Source: Apostichopus leukothele
Taxonomy: Eukaryota > Echinodermata > Holothuroidea > Aspidochirotida > Stichopodidae
Assembly (NCBI GenBank): GCA_010014835.2
Contig: JAAAKB020000014.1
Coordinates: 284,815 to 318,226 of the forward strand
Length of the DNA stretch: 33,412 nucleotides
Direction of reading: 5' to 3'
This document shows positions 10,465 through 22,100 of the stretch, one piece after another (the first letter of the stretch is position 1; each line of letters starts with the position of its first letter). Made by a program: the position numbers and the translations under genes. Below the pieces are notes generated by a model. That model was not told where the DNA came from. It did no database searches and worked only from the letters and a program-made list of their open reading frames with translations.

Positions 10465-10584
10465 ATATATATATATATATATATNNNNNNNNNNNNNNNN
10501 NNNNNNNNNNNNNNNNNNNNNNNNNNNNNNNNNNNNNNNNNNNNNNNNNNNNNNNNNNNNNNNNNNNNNNNNNNNNNNNNNNNN
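10465..10584. other. AT dinucleotide run (10465-10484) and 100-base assembly gap (10485-10584)
   Basis: A perfect (AT)n run goes straight into 100 N. The other edge of the gap is 29 bases from long G and C runs, so the break is probably due to low-complexity sequence. The true gap length is unknown. Confidence 0.95.
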
Positions 10585-10665
10585 TTTCCCGAATTTCTTG
10601 TCCTCTGGAAATTGGGGGGGGCAGGCCGCCCCCCTGCCCCCCCCCCCCCGCCTCGTACGCCTATG
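10585..10665 (-). repeat. Degenerate dispersed repeat, GGCGTA/G-run family, copy C
   Basis: On the minus strand it begins CATAGGCGTACGAGGCGGGG and continues as a long G run. A plus-strand G run at 10614-10621 faces the C runs at about 10628-10649, so the segment can fold back on itself. It is cut by the assembly gap. Confidence 0.6.
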
Positions 10666-10683
10666 TGTGCTGGACAAATCTAA

Positions 10684-10739
10684 CCGTAATAGTAATTACC
10701 GACTTTGCGATCCGTTATAGTCATTGCCGACTTTGCAAT
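10684..10739. repeat. 28-bp tandem duplication
   Basis: Two copies start at 10684 and 10712. Both contain CCGACTTTGCRATC preceded by CCGTWATAGTMATT, with four or five differences. The array directly follows repeat copy C. Confidence 0.8.
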
Positions 10740-11380
10740 CCGCGGTGCCCCTCACAATTTTGCAAGGTCGGTAAGACTGACTCCATAGTTTTCCATTTCG
10801 AAAAAAATATGAAAGTAACAGCTGTGAGGAAAATTGTTTGGTTTTTCGGAAAAATCATGCTGTCTGTTTGGACATAAAATAAGATCATGTCGAGGTGATG
10901 ATCCATTCTGGTTGTCGGGTAGATTCATGTTCGCCCAGTTTGTTGGGACAATCATAGATATCTTCATGTGAAAAATCTCCCACCCTCTCCCTCAACAACA
11001 CACTGTTGTCGTGACTTATCCTATTTGAAGCTTAGTTTGCTGCACCTCGTTGAGAACAATCTGAAGCTGCTCGTAGTACATATAGAAGGGAACTGATAAT
11101 TAAGTAAATAGCCGTTTGTAAATGGCATAGCAATTATTCAGGGCAACTTATACACACGAACTGTACTGAATGTATACTAGGTCCTCAAACTTGAACGGTT
11201 CAAGGTACTTTTTGAGTAATGGAAAGCTATTTCTAGTTACATACACATTCTACATAGTATTAGAATGAACAAAGGGGTTGCAAATGCATTGCCTGAATGA
11301 CATTGATGACAAAGAACCCAAAATACGTATTTGATAATATGTAAATCAAATCAAACAGAGCTTTTGAAATATACTGTCAA

Positions 11381-11386
11381 TTTATT
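11381..11386 (-). terminator. Candidate polyadenylation signal AATAAA
   Basis: This is the first canonical AATAAA on the minus strand downstream of the SH3-gene stop codon. The hexamer is common in AT-rich DNA, so support is weak. The upstream ATTAAA at 11784-11789 is an alternative. Confidence 0.25.
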
Positions 11387-12276
11387 ACATAACTAGCCCA
11401 CTAGTATTAAGAAGAACAAGAACTAAAGAAAATATACCACACAAGGTTGTTCTTTCACTTGTGGGAAGCAATGTAGCTAAATATTAATCGGACAAGTTTA
11501 AATGTCATTTTACACGCTATATTTGGCATGGAACAGATCATTAAAACCAACACATTCATAGTATATATAAAAGCAACCATGTGTAACAGTTGCAGGCATA
11601 CTAGTTTGGATAATTATCGTCTTCGGAGTGCGCTAGTCGTCAGACTCACCACAAGTAAAGCAGGATGTTGCTGCTGATCAACTAAATATTGCATCTGTAA
11701 GTAAGGCAGAAACATTATATCTTCCATCACTGAACCAAAATAAGAACCAGGACTGCAGAGAGTTCATGCTGATGCTAGTGCTATTTAATCAGAAATCCAA
11801 CAAACAATTATCCCATCACTAATACATATCTCTGAAAATATACAAGTTGACATTGGTTTGATATACATGAACTGATGCAGCCCTCAGGTAACATTTGTAC
11901 ATTATTAATGTTAAGTCACAATGATTAGAACGATTTCACGTCAGAAACATAGTTAAGATTTGTCACCAAAAATGTTATATATGCAAAGCAGTACCAAATC
12001 TCTTAAGGTTATTATACATGGGACTACCTAGACTCAAACCCTCATGATCACATTAAATAGCGATGAAGATTATGCTCAACATGGAAATTACATTGCTGAC
12101 TGTTTAGTCAAGTTACACACTGCTAGTCCTAAAATGCTGGTGGGATACTAGTTAATAAACAATGCTCCATCATCATAAACATGTGAAGACCTCACCAACC
12201 AACATGCTATCAAAAGATCCTGCAATGACCCTCTAATTAATCAACCAGAACATTTGAAATAGACATCCTAGGTAGC

Positions 12277-12305
12277 GATTCACGCAAACGAGTGATTCAC
12301 GCAAA
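12277..12305 (-). repeat. 12-bp direct repeat in the presumed 3' UTR
   Basis: GATTCACGCAAA occurs at 12277-12288 and 12294-12305, 17 bases apart. On the transcript strand it reads TTTGCGTGAATC twice. It could be a paired RNA-binding site or a small duplication. Confidence 0.5.
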
Positions 12306-12933
12306 GAATAACTCCAAGACCGCAAAAAATTGATTTTAACAGGCCTTCACATTCACAGTCGATGAATAAAAAAGGTAACCTTATCCAGCAGCAACTTACA
12401 TCAATAAGAATCTTTACAATACATGTACATATGATATAAAAATATGAGCAACAACATACTCCCCATAGGAGTACATTCATTAGCAGAAGCACAGTGCAAC
12501 CTTTGCAATAAGTATGCACAAATTAATAACTGTTCCTAAAGAAACAGGGGAGACATATGCTCCAATTTTTAACAGAAAGATAGCTTTGAGATTTGCGAGG
12601 AGGGGTCACAGTCTTGACTAAGTTATGTATCAGTTATAAGTATGCCATGTTTCTTTGCAATACTTGTGTTCTTCTAAACGTAAAAGGAACTGATGTATTT
12701 TCAGCAATATCTGGTGACCTCTGGTGACCTTACAGTCTCCTGGCCTTTGATAAGATATGGAGATGAAATTCTTGCCAGATAACATTATTTTGTAATGTAT
12801 ATCAACAATTACCGGGAATGGTTAAATAATAGCTGCTTCAGCACTGTTCAGCCTCATTCAAATCTTATTACAATTCAAAGCTCAAAGTATTAGTGTCCTA
12901 GATCAGAACTGAACTAATGTCCTTAGTAGCAAG

Positions 12934-13131
12934 TCAGTGTTTCCCCAAGATTGACCCTGGAAGCCAACCTTCTGCAGCTGGATTATCTGCTGAGGCAGTC
13001 TTAAAAACCAAAAACATATTGCGCTGGTTGGATGCCTGTATGTGAACAGTGTCTCCTTTACTGACAGAGATTTCATCTTCCTTGACGGCCAAATAGTCTT
13101 CTTGGACAATGGCTGTATATGAAGACTCAAC
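12934..13131 (-). CDS. Last exon of the SH3 gene: Trio/Kalirin-type SH3 domain and stop
   Basis: The acceptor TTTTCACTAG lies just before 13131, and the frame is open in phase 0 for 65 residues to TGA at 12934-12936. It begins VESSYTAIVQEDYLAVKEDE, where AIVQEDY takes the place of the ALYDY motif. It continues ISVSKGDTVHIQASNQ, then RNMFLVFKTA, and ends PAAEGWLPGSILGKH. The NMFLVF and PAAEGWxPGxxLG blocks are, to my knowledge, characteristic of Trio/Kalirin SH3 domains. The EGW tryptophan and following proline, which line the ligand groove, are present. The protein stops four or five residues after the domain, with no Ig, FnIII or kinase extension as in vertebrate long forms. Confidence 0.8.
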   Translation of the reverse strand, partial: VESSYTAIVQEDYLAVKEDEISVSKGDTVHIQASNQRNMFLVFKTASADNPAAEGWLPGSILGKH

Positions 13132-16100
13132 CTAGTGAAAACAAGAATAAAAAACAACATTTTAGTTATAGCAGGAGAAACTTTAAAACATGTTACTTCC
13201 ATACACTCTAATATGAAATAACAACTTGCTTATTTCATATTTTAAAATGAAGGTCTTTCACATATTCAAGGGTTGAGAACTGATCTCAAAGATCATAGTT
13301 TCCAATTATTTGCTCAGCTGTGCTGTGATAATGGAAAATGCTCTCATGTATCCAAACCCTTACCAAGAAGTTTATCAATTTTAGAAAGCTCACAAACATC
13401 ATCAGATATGAACCTCTTGGGAACTCTCATATCATCAGCACTATATAGCTAACATCAAAAACAAGTGTATTGCACAATACACAACTTCATTATGCTTCCA
13501 CCCTCAAGTTCCATTCTCTTTCTTCACATTTATGTTTGAATACAGCAAAGGTGTCAAGTGGATACAAATAACTCAATGGCCCTGCAAAATAGTTCAAAAA
13601 GGCTCTTAAATTCTTATGTAATGGCAAGAAGGGACACATCCTCACAGCATTTTGCATGACAAAGCCATTTTTGCTTTGCTTGTATTTTGTTATACATATG
13701 AATATGGCAGGAGAACAATGTCAACAATTCAGAAGAGAATGTTTGTTTTTATCTTCATAATATTGAACTACCCTCTTCACAGAGATAATAAATATTTCTA
13801 CAAAAAGTTTGATGAATACAGAGAACCTAGGCAACTAAAGCAAACATTCCAAATGTAGCAGGTTTCAAAGAAGAAACCAACAAGATAATAATAGGAAAGA
13901 GAGGCTTTTGAAGATCATTTGCTGTTATGACATCACAAACCACCTTCTGTGATACCACCTCCACAGACCAATCAAGGAATAACTAGTCAAATATAGGTTC
14001 CATTAATTCAATCATATCTTGAATTCGGCACAAGATATCAAGATGAAGTTTTTTACTAACATTGTGGAAAAATCTTCTTCTTTTTTTCCATATAAGTGTT
14101 ACATTGTCTGACACCAGAATATCCTTTGAATTACATTTCAGCAGAGGCACGCAAAGTTTAACTAGCTGCTCTAAACTTTGTTCATTAAACTGACTGTTGC
14201 AAGGGGCTTGGGCTTGCCCATTAATCTGAGAATGTTTTTAATCTGTATAAAACATCAAGAAGAGACAGTTAACTAAATGACTAGATGATTTTGAAACCAT
14301 GTGTTCAGCCATTTTGTTCACTGGAATGTTTAACACTACAGTTCAGAGCAATACATTTAATTATATTCAACTATGAGATATTGAGCAGAGTATGTCACTC
14401 AGAGCATGTGACTCAGAGTATGTCACTCAGAGCATGTCACTCAGAGTATGTGACTCAGAGTATGTCACTCAGAGTATGTCACTCAGAGTATGTGACTCAG
14501 TGGTGACAGCAGCTAACAGCAGCTAATTATGATTGTCTGACAATTCTCCATTTTATGTGCATGTAGAGCTGCCTAAGGTTTCCATCACTCCAAAAACCAA
14601 ACAATTTGAGGAATTAAAGCTATTGTTCGGTGAATAAACTTAAATGACCATCTGAATTTTGGTGATAATAGCTCCTTTTCTCAGAAAGAACCATTGGATT
14701 GGTTCAGAGGAAAGGTAAACAACAGTTACAACTTGTTACAAACAATACAGACACACAGACATCTCTAGTTGATATGAATAATGGTAATGGAAGCTTTGCA
14801 ACTGAAAATTAGACAAGTGGAACTCACTACATGACAAAAGGGAAAGGTGTAGTATGAGGAGAAAACATGATTTTCAGTCTTGTAACAAATGTAATGAATG
14901 AATCACCATCAATGTAAGACATGGCCATGGTCTACCGGTAGGTGGGGTAGTGTGGGTGAACAGGATGTAGGTCTAATGAATATGACTATCCCTGATACTA
15001 TGTTACTGCTATATGCTTCACAAAGTCTATTGAATACCTAGAATAATACTTGCATCACTTGAAAAACAACTTCATTTAGAATGTGTGATGTACAACCCAG
15101 CAGCAAAAGAATATTGAACAATTGTGATGAACGAAATGAAGTTTGGTATTACAACTGTACAACTCAAGGATGAATACTTTGACTGCAATTGGATCATTCA
15201 GTAAGATAGTTTTACTGCACATCAACTACTCCATGTATACTTATGAAATATTTCTTGATGAGTACCACAATAAAGGCAACATCAATGCCACACTGGTATT
15301 TACAGACAAATATGTAGAAGGCTTGAATTGACTATCATTGATACAAGGGTTATGTTTTCATTATTTAAAGAGAATAACTGTTAGACTGAAATATTGCGAT
15401 GATGCTTACATGAGTGAATGAATGAGTGTGAAGTAGTCTTATGAAGAAATTAAATGTGCAAGAGAATACCCATGTGGTAGATTTAGACTTCACAATCATA
15501 GCTATATATTTAATTAAGGCATGGGTGAAAGTCAACTTACTGAGGTAGGACTGACACATTCTATTTCATACACTCTAAAACACATGCTTTACGATAATAA
15601 ACATATAATATGAATTGAAAATATACTACCTTGGACTATTTAGGTCATACTTTGTAATATGAGATCAAAGGCTACTTGTTTAATATGAGGGAAGTTTATT
15701 GTTTTTTTCCTGTAAATTGAGGATTCACATGTGAAATTTCTGAGATGAGCTTGTCCTGATCTTTGCTTAGTTCAAACATGAGATGTTGTAATTGTGCTAG
15801 ATGTTTGCTCATTGAACCAAATATAACACAACACAAGAGAATTGAGTGAAATCACATGCAATATTCCATGGACACTAACAAACACATCAGAAGTTTGCAC
15901 AAGATCACAGAAAATGCAAATGTCCAATGATTAGCAAATAAACTTCAGAAATGCAGCTCATAAGTAGGTAAATCAGGGACACACAGAACAGCATTGTTCT
16001 GAAAACCAAAGCAACAGCCAAAAATACACAAAATATCCTGATGCATGAACCTGTTGAACAAAGGGAAGGTTGGCCAACCAGCAGCAAAAGCAGGCATGTC

Positions 16101-19100
16101 TTCACAGTTGGTTTGCTGTTCTGATATGTTAGCAATGATGTGGGTATACAAGATGAGACAGTGAGGAGACACTAATAGAAAGTGTAGATGTAAAAGAATC
16201 ACACAGATAGAGTGATAGAGTGTCTTATCGGTGCAGAAGTGCAACTATCATCTCTAAGAAACAAAGCATCATTGTTCTTACTCACAAACGCCTCGTCTGG
16301 TTCTGAACTGGAGGCAGATGTCAAACTCAGCCTACACTGTTGGAGGTGAAGTAAATCCTTGGCACCGTTTTCCTTTGTTGCTCTGCTATCTGACTCTGAG
16401 CTACCAGCCTGCCTAATCACATCCACAGCAGAATCCTTTTGAATGGACCCTGTGGATGCTCTCTTGGATCGTAAGGAGACTCCACTGTCCCTTGAAGGAC
16501 TACTGACTTCACACCTACCACTACAAACACCTAGAGAAAGGCTGCTTTTGTCTTCAGCCGGTAAACTCCCTCCATGAGCACTTTGTGTCCGCATCAAGGG
16601 GTTTTTATCAGGATTTGTTTCACCTAGATCTTTCTGACTTGATGTTGGAGATGACTTTTGACTATTTTTACTAAGACTTTCTTTTGAAGAACCTGACTCT
16701 TTGCTACCTTTATGCAAACTTTCCTTTGATCCCATAGGACTTGTATCTCTTGATTTACTTGGTCTGAATGAATGGAAAAGCCCATCCAAAAATTTACGTT
16801 TAAATGACGGTGAATTGGGAAGGTCATCTTTTTCTCCAACATTTTTGGAAGTCGTACCTTTTGCACCTCCTTTGGCCTCTTTGTCTGCAGTTTTTCCATC
16901 TGATTTACGTTTGGAGTGTGATCCTGCCTTTTCCTTGTCTTTGAGTTCTGGCAGTGATATTGCAGCAGGTGCAGTCTGGTTTTTTCTTCGGTTGTTCTTT
17001 AAGCTGCTAAACTGTACATGCTGTTTTTGAAGTGATGTAGAACCTTCATTTTGAGAGTTAGCTTTGCGTAACTTGGTGCTAGCAGCACCGGACTGAGTAG
17101 GAACAGGAGCTGGAGGTAATCCCAAGGAGTCCAATCTGTAATATAAAGTAAAACTAGAGAGTAAATACATTGAAGGTGTCTAAATGTTAATAGCCTACAA
17201 ACTTATCCTTTAGAAATTTTAAACATTACTTACCAATGTATGTGATAGTATAAAAAATGGAAGTTACAATGTCAAGAAAATGGAAGTATCGAAGCATTTT
17301 CCTGGACGCCACGTTTTATCTAGTACTTAAAAGAATATTCCAGAGGTTTTTGTAATTATGATAGATAGAAGTCACAACCATGTTCCTACTGTTAAAATAT
17401 TGGGGTTTCAAATGCCATTTTCTTTAACCTGTAAATCAGATATGGTGAAGTGTTTATTTTGTATTTGGGGGGTTATCTATCATTAATATGAAAACCTCAA
17501 TACTATTCTTTTAATAGCATAGTCATCTTATACCTTAAATAAATACAACAAAATCTTACCCACTGTCTAGACCCATCTGTTTGTTCTGATATGCAATTGG
17601 TGATTGCAGTGCTAGAAATTGAAAGAAAAATGTATAACAAGGAATGAAATAGCATTTAAGTCAGATCAAATAAAATTTACTAGTGATAAATCATAGGGAA
17701 GCCAAAGCTTTGATAATCCTACTAATTTCTTCTTCTTATCATATTTTTTATTATCCCTCCAGTCTGTGTGGAAAAGTATTATACTTTGAATTGAAAATGT
17801 TAGGATTGGTCCCAAGGTGATGCATTTTTCAAGATGTCTGTTGAAATTGAGATTATTGAAGAATGGACCTGAGTGAACCACCACAACTAGCATGCCAATT
17901 GAGCAGGTGCAATATCACAGACTTCCAAACTAGCAATCCAAAAATGTTAAAAAGACCACTCAGTAATACGTGTGAGAAAAACCAATGGTGCACATGGTCA
18001 ACCGTCCATGTGCTATCAACTAACACCATATATATCAACAACCCATTTAATTTTTCATAAGATATAGTCAGTAGCATAGCTAAACAGTTCAAGAGCGAGA
18101 GCTAGGGCCCTTTACCCTCAACTGCAGTTGACACAAAGTAAATATATGCATTTTCTAAGGTTTTTCGTTTTTTTAAACAAGTGGTTTACTATTCAGTGCA
18201 GATTTCACCAATAGAAATAGAATAAGTCAGGTAAAATGCAGACATGGTATTTAAAACAAGGCTTGCAAGAGTGAACTCTTTGGCAGAGTATATTAGGATA
18301 CTGGAGGATTTTGCACTAGTTTTCTGCTCTGTGCCTGATAAAGGTCACTTATGTGGGCTTGTTTCCTCTTTATTTAACTATGGTCACCCCTGAGATTAAC
18401 TGTTTCTACCACTTTACCACTCAAAATTCAAGAGGCACACACTACAACAGGGCACAAACTGAACAGCGATAATTTTGTATATATCTCACAAATTGAACTT
18501 ATTCTTCCTGAAATGTGTGACTTTTTTGTATTAAAAACTAGAACTTTGAAGAAAACTTCAACATTTTGCCATTTTGTATCAGAATTTATCTGAAAACTAA
18601 TATTTTATATAAAAATTTCCACTATACGCTTAAAAAAAAAGGACCTTGTAATGTCGAAAGATTGACTTATATCGAAAGTTTGACTCATATCAAACTTCTG
18701 ACTTCTCTACCCCAATGTGTATCCAAAGTTCAACTAGTTTGTATAATAATTTCATTTGTTTTTCTCCAAATTTCCAGTTTTTCTATGTAATTTACTGCTT
18801 GTGTTGATGTTGTATTTTGATATTTGGAGATCTTAATCTCATAATTTTGACTTTTCATCTTAATATATAATTTGTTAATTTTGGCTTTAATTGAAATTGT
18901 GGCTTGTACTAGAAAATTGCCACAAATTTGAAGCAATTGTAATTATTTCATCTATTTCAACTTTTTGTCGATAGTTAGAGAACAGAAATCACAAAATCGA
19001 CAGACTATGAGGTGTATGAAATAAAATTGATAATTTTACTGCCTTTCACTCGATTTTCTAAATTAATACAAAGATTCAGCAGAAAGATTGAGCACTGCCA

Positions 19101-22100
19101 TGGAATGCATCCCTAGTTGAACCAGTGTATAGATTAATTGTGTATTCCTTCCTGGCATTGACATATCTCTGTGCTTGGATTAATGCAGTTGATACTATTT
19201 CAGACTGGTTCATGGAGTGTGTTGTGAGTAGTTGATCTGTTTTTCAACTGGAAAGAACAGCTATTAACCACACAAGACATACTATGGCATTGGCATGTTC
19301 TCATTCATTAAATTATTCATGCAAAAACATGACTTCACTAATGGCCCCAGCTCAATGAAGAGCCATGCCTCTGGATATAGTGTTCACAAGCTTTCTGTTG
19401 AAAATAGCATTAAGTCCCACCTACTATTTTTCCTAGTAATTATATTCAACATCAACATTTTCATAACATGAACCCTTCCATACCTGCTAACATCACAGAC
19501 ATGTGAAATACAACAGAAAACAAAATTGTAGTTGTTAATATATGGTCATTTTTATAGTCCTACATTATGTCCACCCCCCAACCCAATCATTAATATGAAT
19601 GACATTTTTCTAAAACCATGGTGTGTATGTACAGCCCAATGGCTATCTGTATGCAATATATGACATCTTTACAAAAAATTAAGCCCGCCTCCCACATGCA
19701 CATTCATTAATTGCAACATTTTTATAACATGAACACTTACATACCATACTAGGGCCATTTTAATAAATGGAACATTATGCTCCGCCAACATATTAATATG
19801 CATGAATAAAAACAATGGAGCACATATACAGCCCAATACCCCTTAAAAATAGAATTCTTGCGAGGACATGTTGATTCATTAGAAATCACAACCAAGGACC
19901 TGGAATTCTTTGTTCAAGTCCTCGGTCAGAATAAAAAAAAACGCACACATATATAGTATACATATATATATATACATTTATATGTGTGTGTGTATGTGTA
20001 TATATATATCTACAACTGCCAATAGAATAGAAACAATAACCATTACTCTTGAAAGACATTTAAGTAAAGTATTTCTTTTCTTAATTATATGAACTCAGAT
20101 CGAAATTACAGAAACAATCGACTGAAAGGAACGAAAAATGATACTATTGCTCTTTCATTTCGTACTTATTGATATTGTTGCTGTTATGATTAAATTGAAA
20201 GAAAGAAATTAATATCGAAAAATATTTCATGCATATTTGAAATATTGACGCTACTGCCGAAATTTTCTTGGCGATTGTTCACATTCATTTGTTTAAATAC
20301 TCTTACAGTCGGAGCATTTGATGAAGTGAAGGAGGACCTGTTGAATGAAATGAAACTCATCGCAGAGCTTGGTGACCATGTCAACATCCTCTGTCTTCTT
20401 GCTTGCTGCTCAATGAATGAACCGTTCTACCTTATAACAGAATATATGAAGTATGGTGACTTGCTGGGTTTCTTACGGGAGTGCAGAAGGGTAAAGTCCC
20501 ATGTACACCAGTCATGTAATCTAAACAAGTTTGAGTAAACTCATGGAAATCTGATTTTGTAGTAACATGATCGTAGACTTGGATTCAACATTTTGAACGT
20601 AAATATTGTATGTCATTTTGTTTTGTCTTATTCTTTGTCATCAATCTCATACAGACAGAAAACTCAGAGAAAGACCAAATCTACTCTGTGGAGGAGAAAC
20701 AACAGTTTATAATTGCTCGTGACATTGCTAATGGGATGGTAAGGTGTTTAAAAGCATTTCACTCGAGTGTAGTTTAAGTGCCCGTATGCCTAGGGCTACC
20801 ATAGTTACACATATCTACCATATATATATATATATATATATATCGCGAAATAGCTACTGTAGCGTAACGTGGTAATAATTGTTGCAACTATTGTAGCCCA
20901 CGTTATACAACTTTTCCCGTAACACATGTTAGGGAATTATAACACACATCAGTTTTAACTGATTAAAGGGTACTCACCTTTACCAGTTTTAAACTNNNNN
21001 NNNNNNNNNNNNNNNNNNNNNNNNNNNNNNNNNNNNNNNNNNNNNNNNNNNNNNNNNNNNNNNNNNNNNNNNNNNNNNNNNNNNNNNNNNNNNNNTAATG
21101 TACAAAGGTCACGTTTTGTTGTAACAAGCTGGCAGGCAATCAGAGACATTGCATAGGCTACAACACAGTATATTCATGTACTAGGGTACACAATGCATTT
21201 GATGACACTATTGTCAGTAGGAATATAGCAAGAAATTTTACATATAAACACTCTAATATTGACATCAAGAAAGCAATGTACCAATGTGATGATGATGTCG
21301 GACAATAATACACATAACATTTTTCTCTCCCTTACACTACCTTGAGTTAAAATGTAACTGAAAATGGAGAACATGTTAGTGAATTTCATAAATCATTTAT
21401 AATGTATGGACTATGCAGCATTAAAATATCTTGGATGGGTAGTAGCAGGTTTACACTATCAATATCCAGCACAGATATAAATGGCAGTTATCAGACATAA
21501 CCGTCCTCTTGTAACACTGAAGGCAAGCTTTTACTATCTGCATTTACATTTATGTCATCATTTAGTAAATTGTACTAATTGTTGGGTTACACATTATATG
21601 GTACGGGTAGTACTCGGTCACTGTTTTCAAATCTCAAGTGAAATAAATGTTATATTTCAGGTTCCGGTTTTCAATTAATTGCTACTTACTTGATGCTCCC
21701 CTTTCTTTTAGGTCCTTGAAAATCATTGTTGTTAAATGCTAGTGTAGATGGAGTAGAATTGTTTTCCAAACCGGTTGTATCTGTGAAAATAAGCAAAGTT
21801 AATCTTGCTAGTTTAGGATAAATTGGCAACCATCTGGAATAGAATGAAAAATGATAAAATGGGGATATGTGAAGATACCAAAACTTAAACATTGAAGCTT
21901 ATGAGAAATTGGGAAAAGGCAAGAACAATAAATGGTAAATAAATGGTTCAGTGGTAAAGTGTTAAAATATGACATTATATGGTTTCGATCAAAACTTGGT
22001 TAATTTCAGATGTACAGAAGGTATTGATAGAGAAATCAACTGTTTATAATATTCATGATTGTGTATAGCTCACCATTCAGCTAAAGCCTAAGGAACTAAG

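Larger units (their letters stand above)
10740..12933 (-). other. Probable 3' untranslated region of the SH3 gene and intergenic DNA
   Basis: The SH3-encoding exon ends with a stop at 12934, so transcription should continue into this stretch. The first minus-strand AATAAA I see is at 11381-11386 and an ATTAAA variant is at 11784-11789. These would give 3' UTRs of roughly 1.1-1.6 kb. Short open frames here show no recognisable protein. The boundary between UTR and spacer cannot be fixed from sequence alone. Confidence 0.35.
13132..16285 (-). other. Intron of the SH3 gene
   Basis: This 3.15-kb phase-0 intron runs from donor gtgagtaag (from 16285) to acceptor ttcactag (to 13132). It contains the 12-bp-arm inverted repeat at 13210-13241 and the 14-bp array at 14391-14500. 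Minus-strand open frames at 15905-16244 have no motif and no matching splice sites. I see no further exon. Confidence 0.6.
17612..20308. other. Intron sequence of the SH3 gene; no further exon recognised
   Basis: AT-rich DNA containing a diverged tandem repeat (about 19300-19840) and a TA/TG microsatellite. At 18072-18110 a fragment reading CAGTAGCATAGCTA and then AAGAGCGAGAGCTAGGGCC may be a worn relative of the GGCGTA-type repeats. The overlapping open frames at 17853-18092 have no motif. Confidence 0.5.

Noticed and set aside
9014-10650. G runs considered as regulatory G-quadruplexes
   Set aside because: Each lies within a dispersed repeat copy, so repeat origin explains them better than selection for a quadruplex.
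13652-13858. 68-codon plus-strand open frame with an ATG
   Set aside because: It is antisense within an intron of the SH3 gene and has no recognisable motif.
20174-20194. Plus-strand IVAVMIK upstream of the kinase exons, resembling the VAVK strand
   Set aside because: It lacks the key lysine spacing, is followed shortly by a stop and has no donor or glycine loop nearby. It is probably coincidence.
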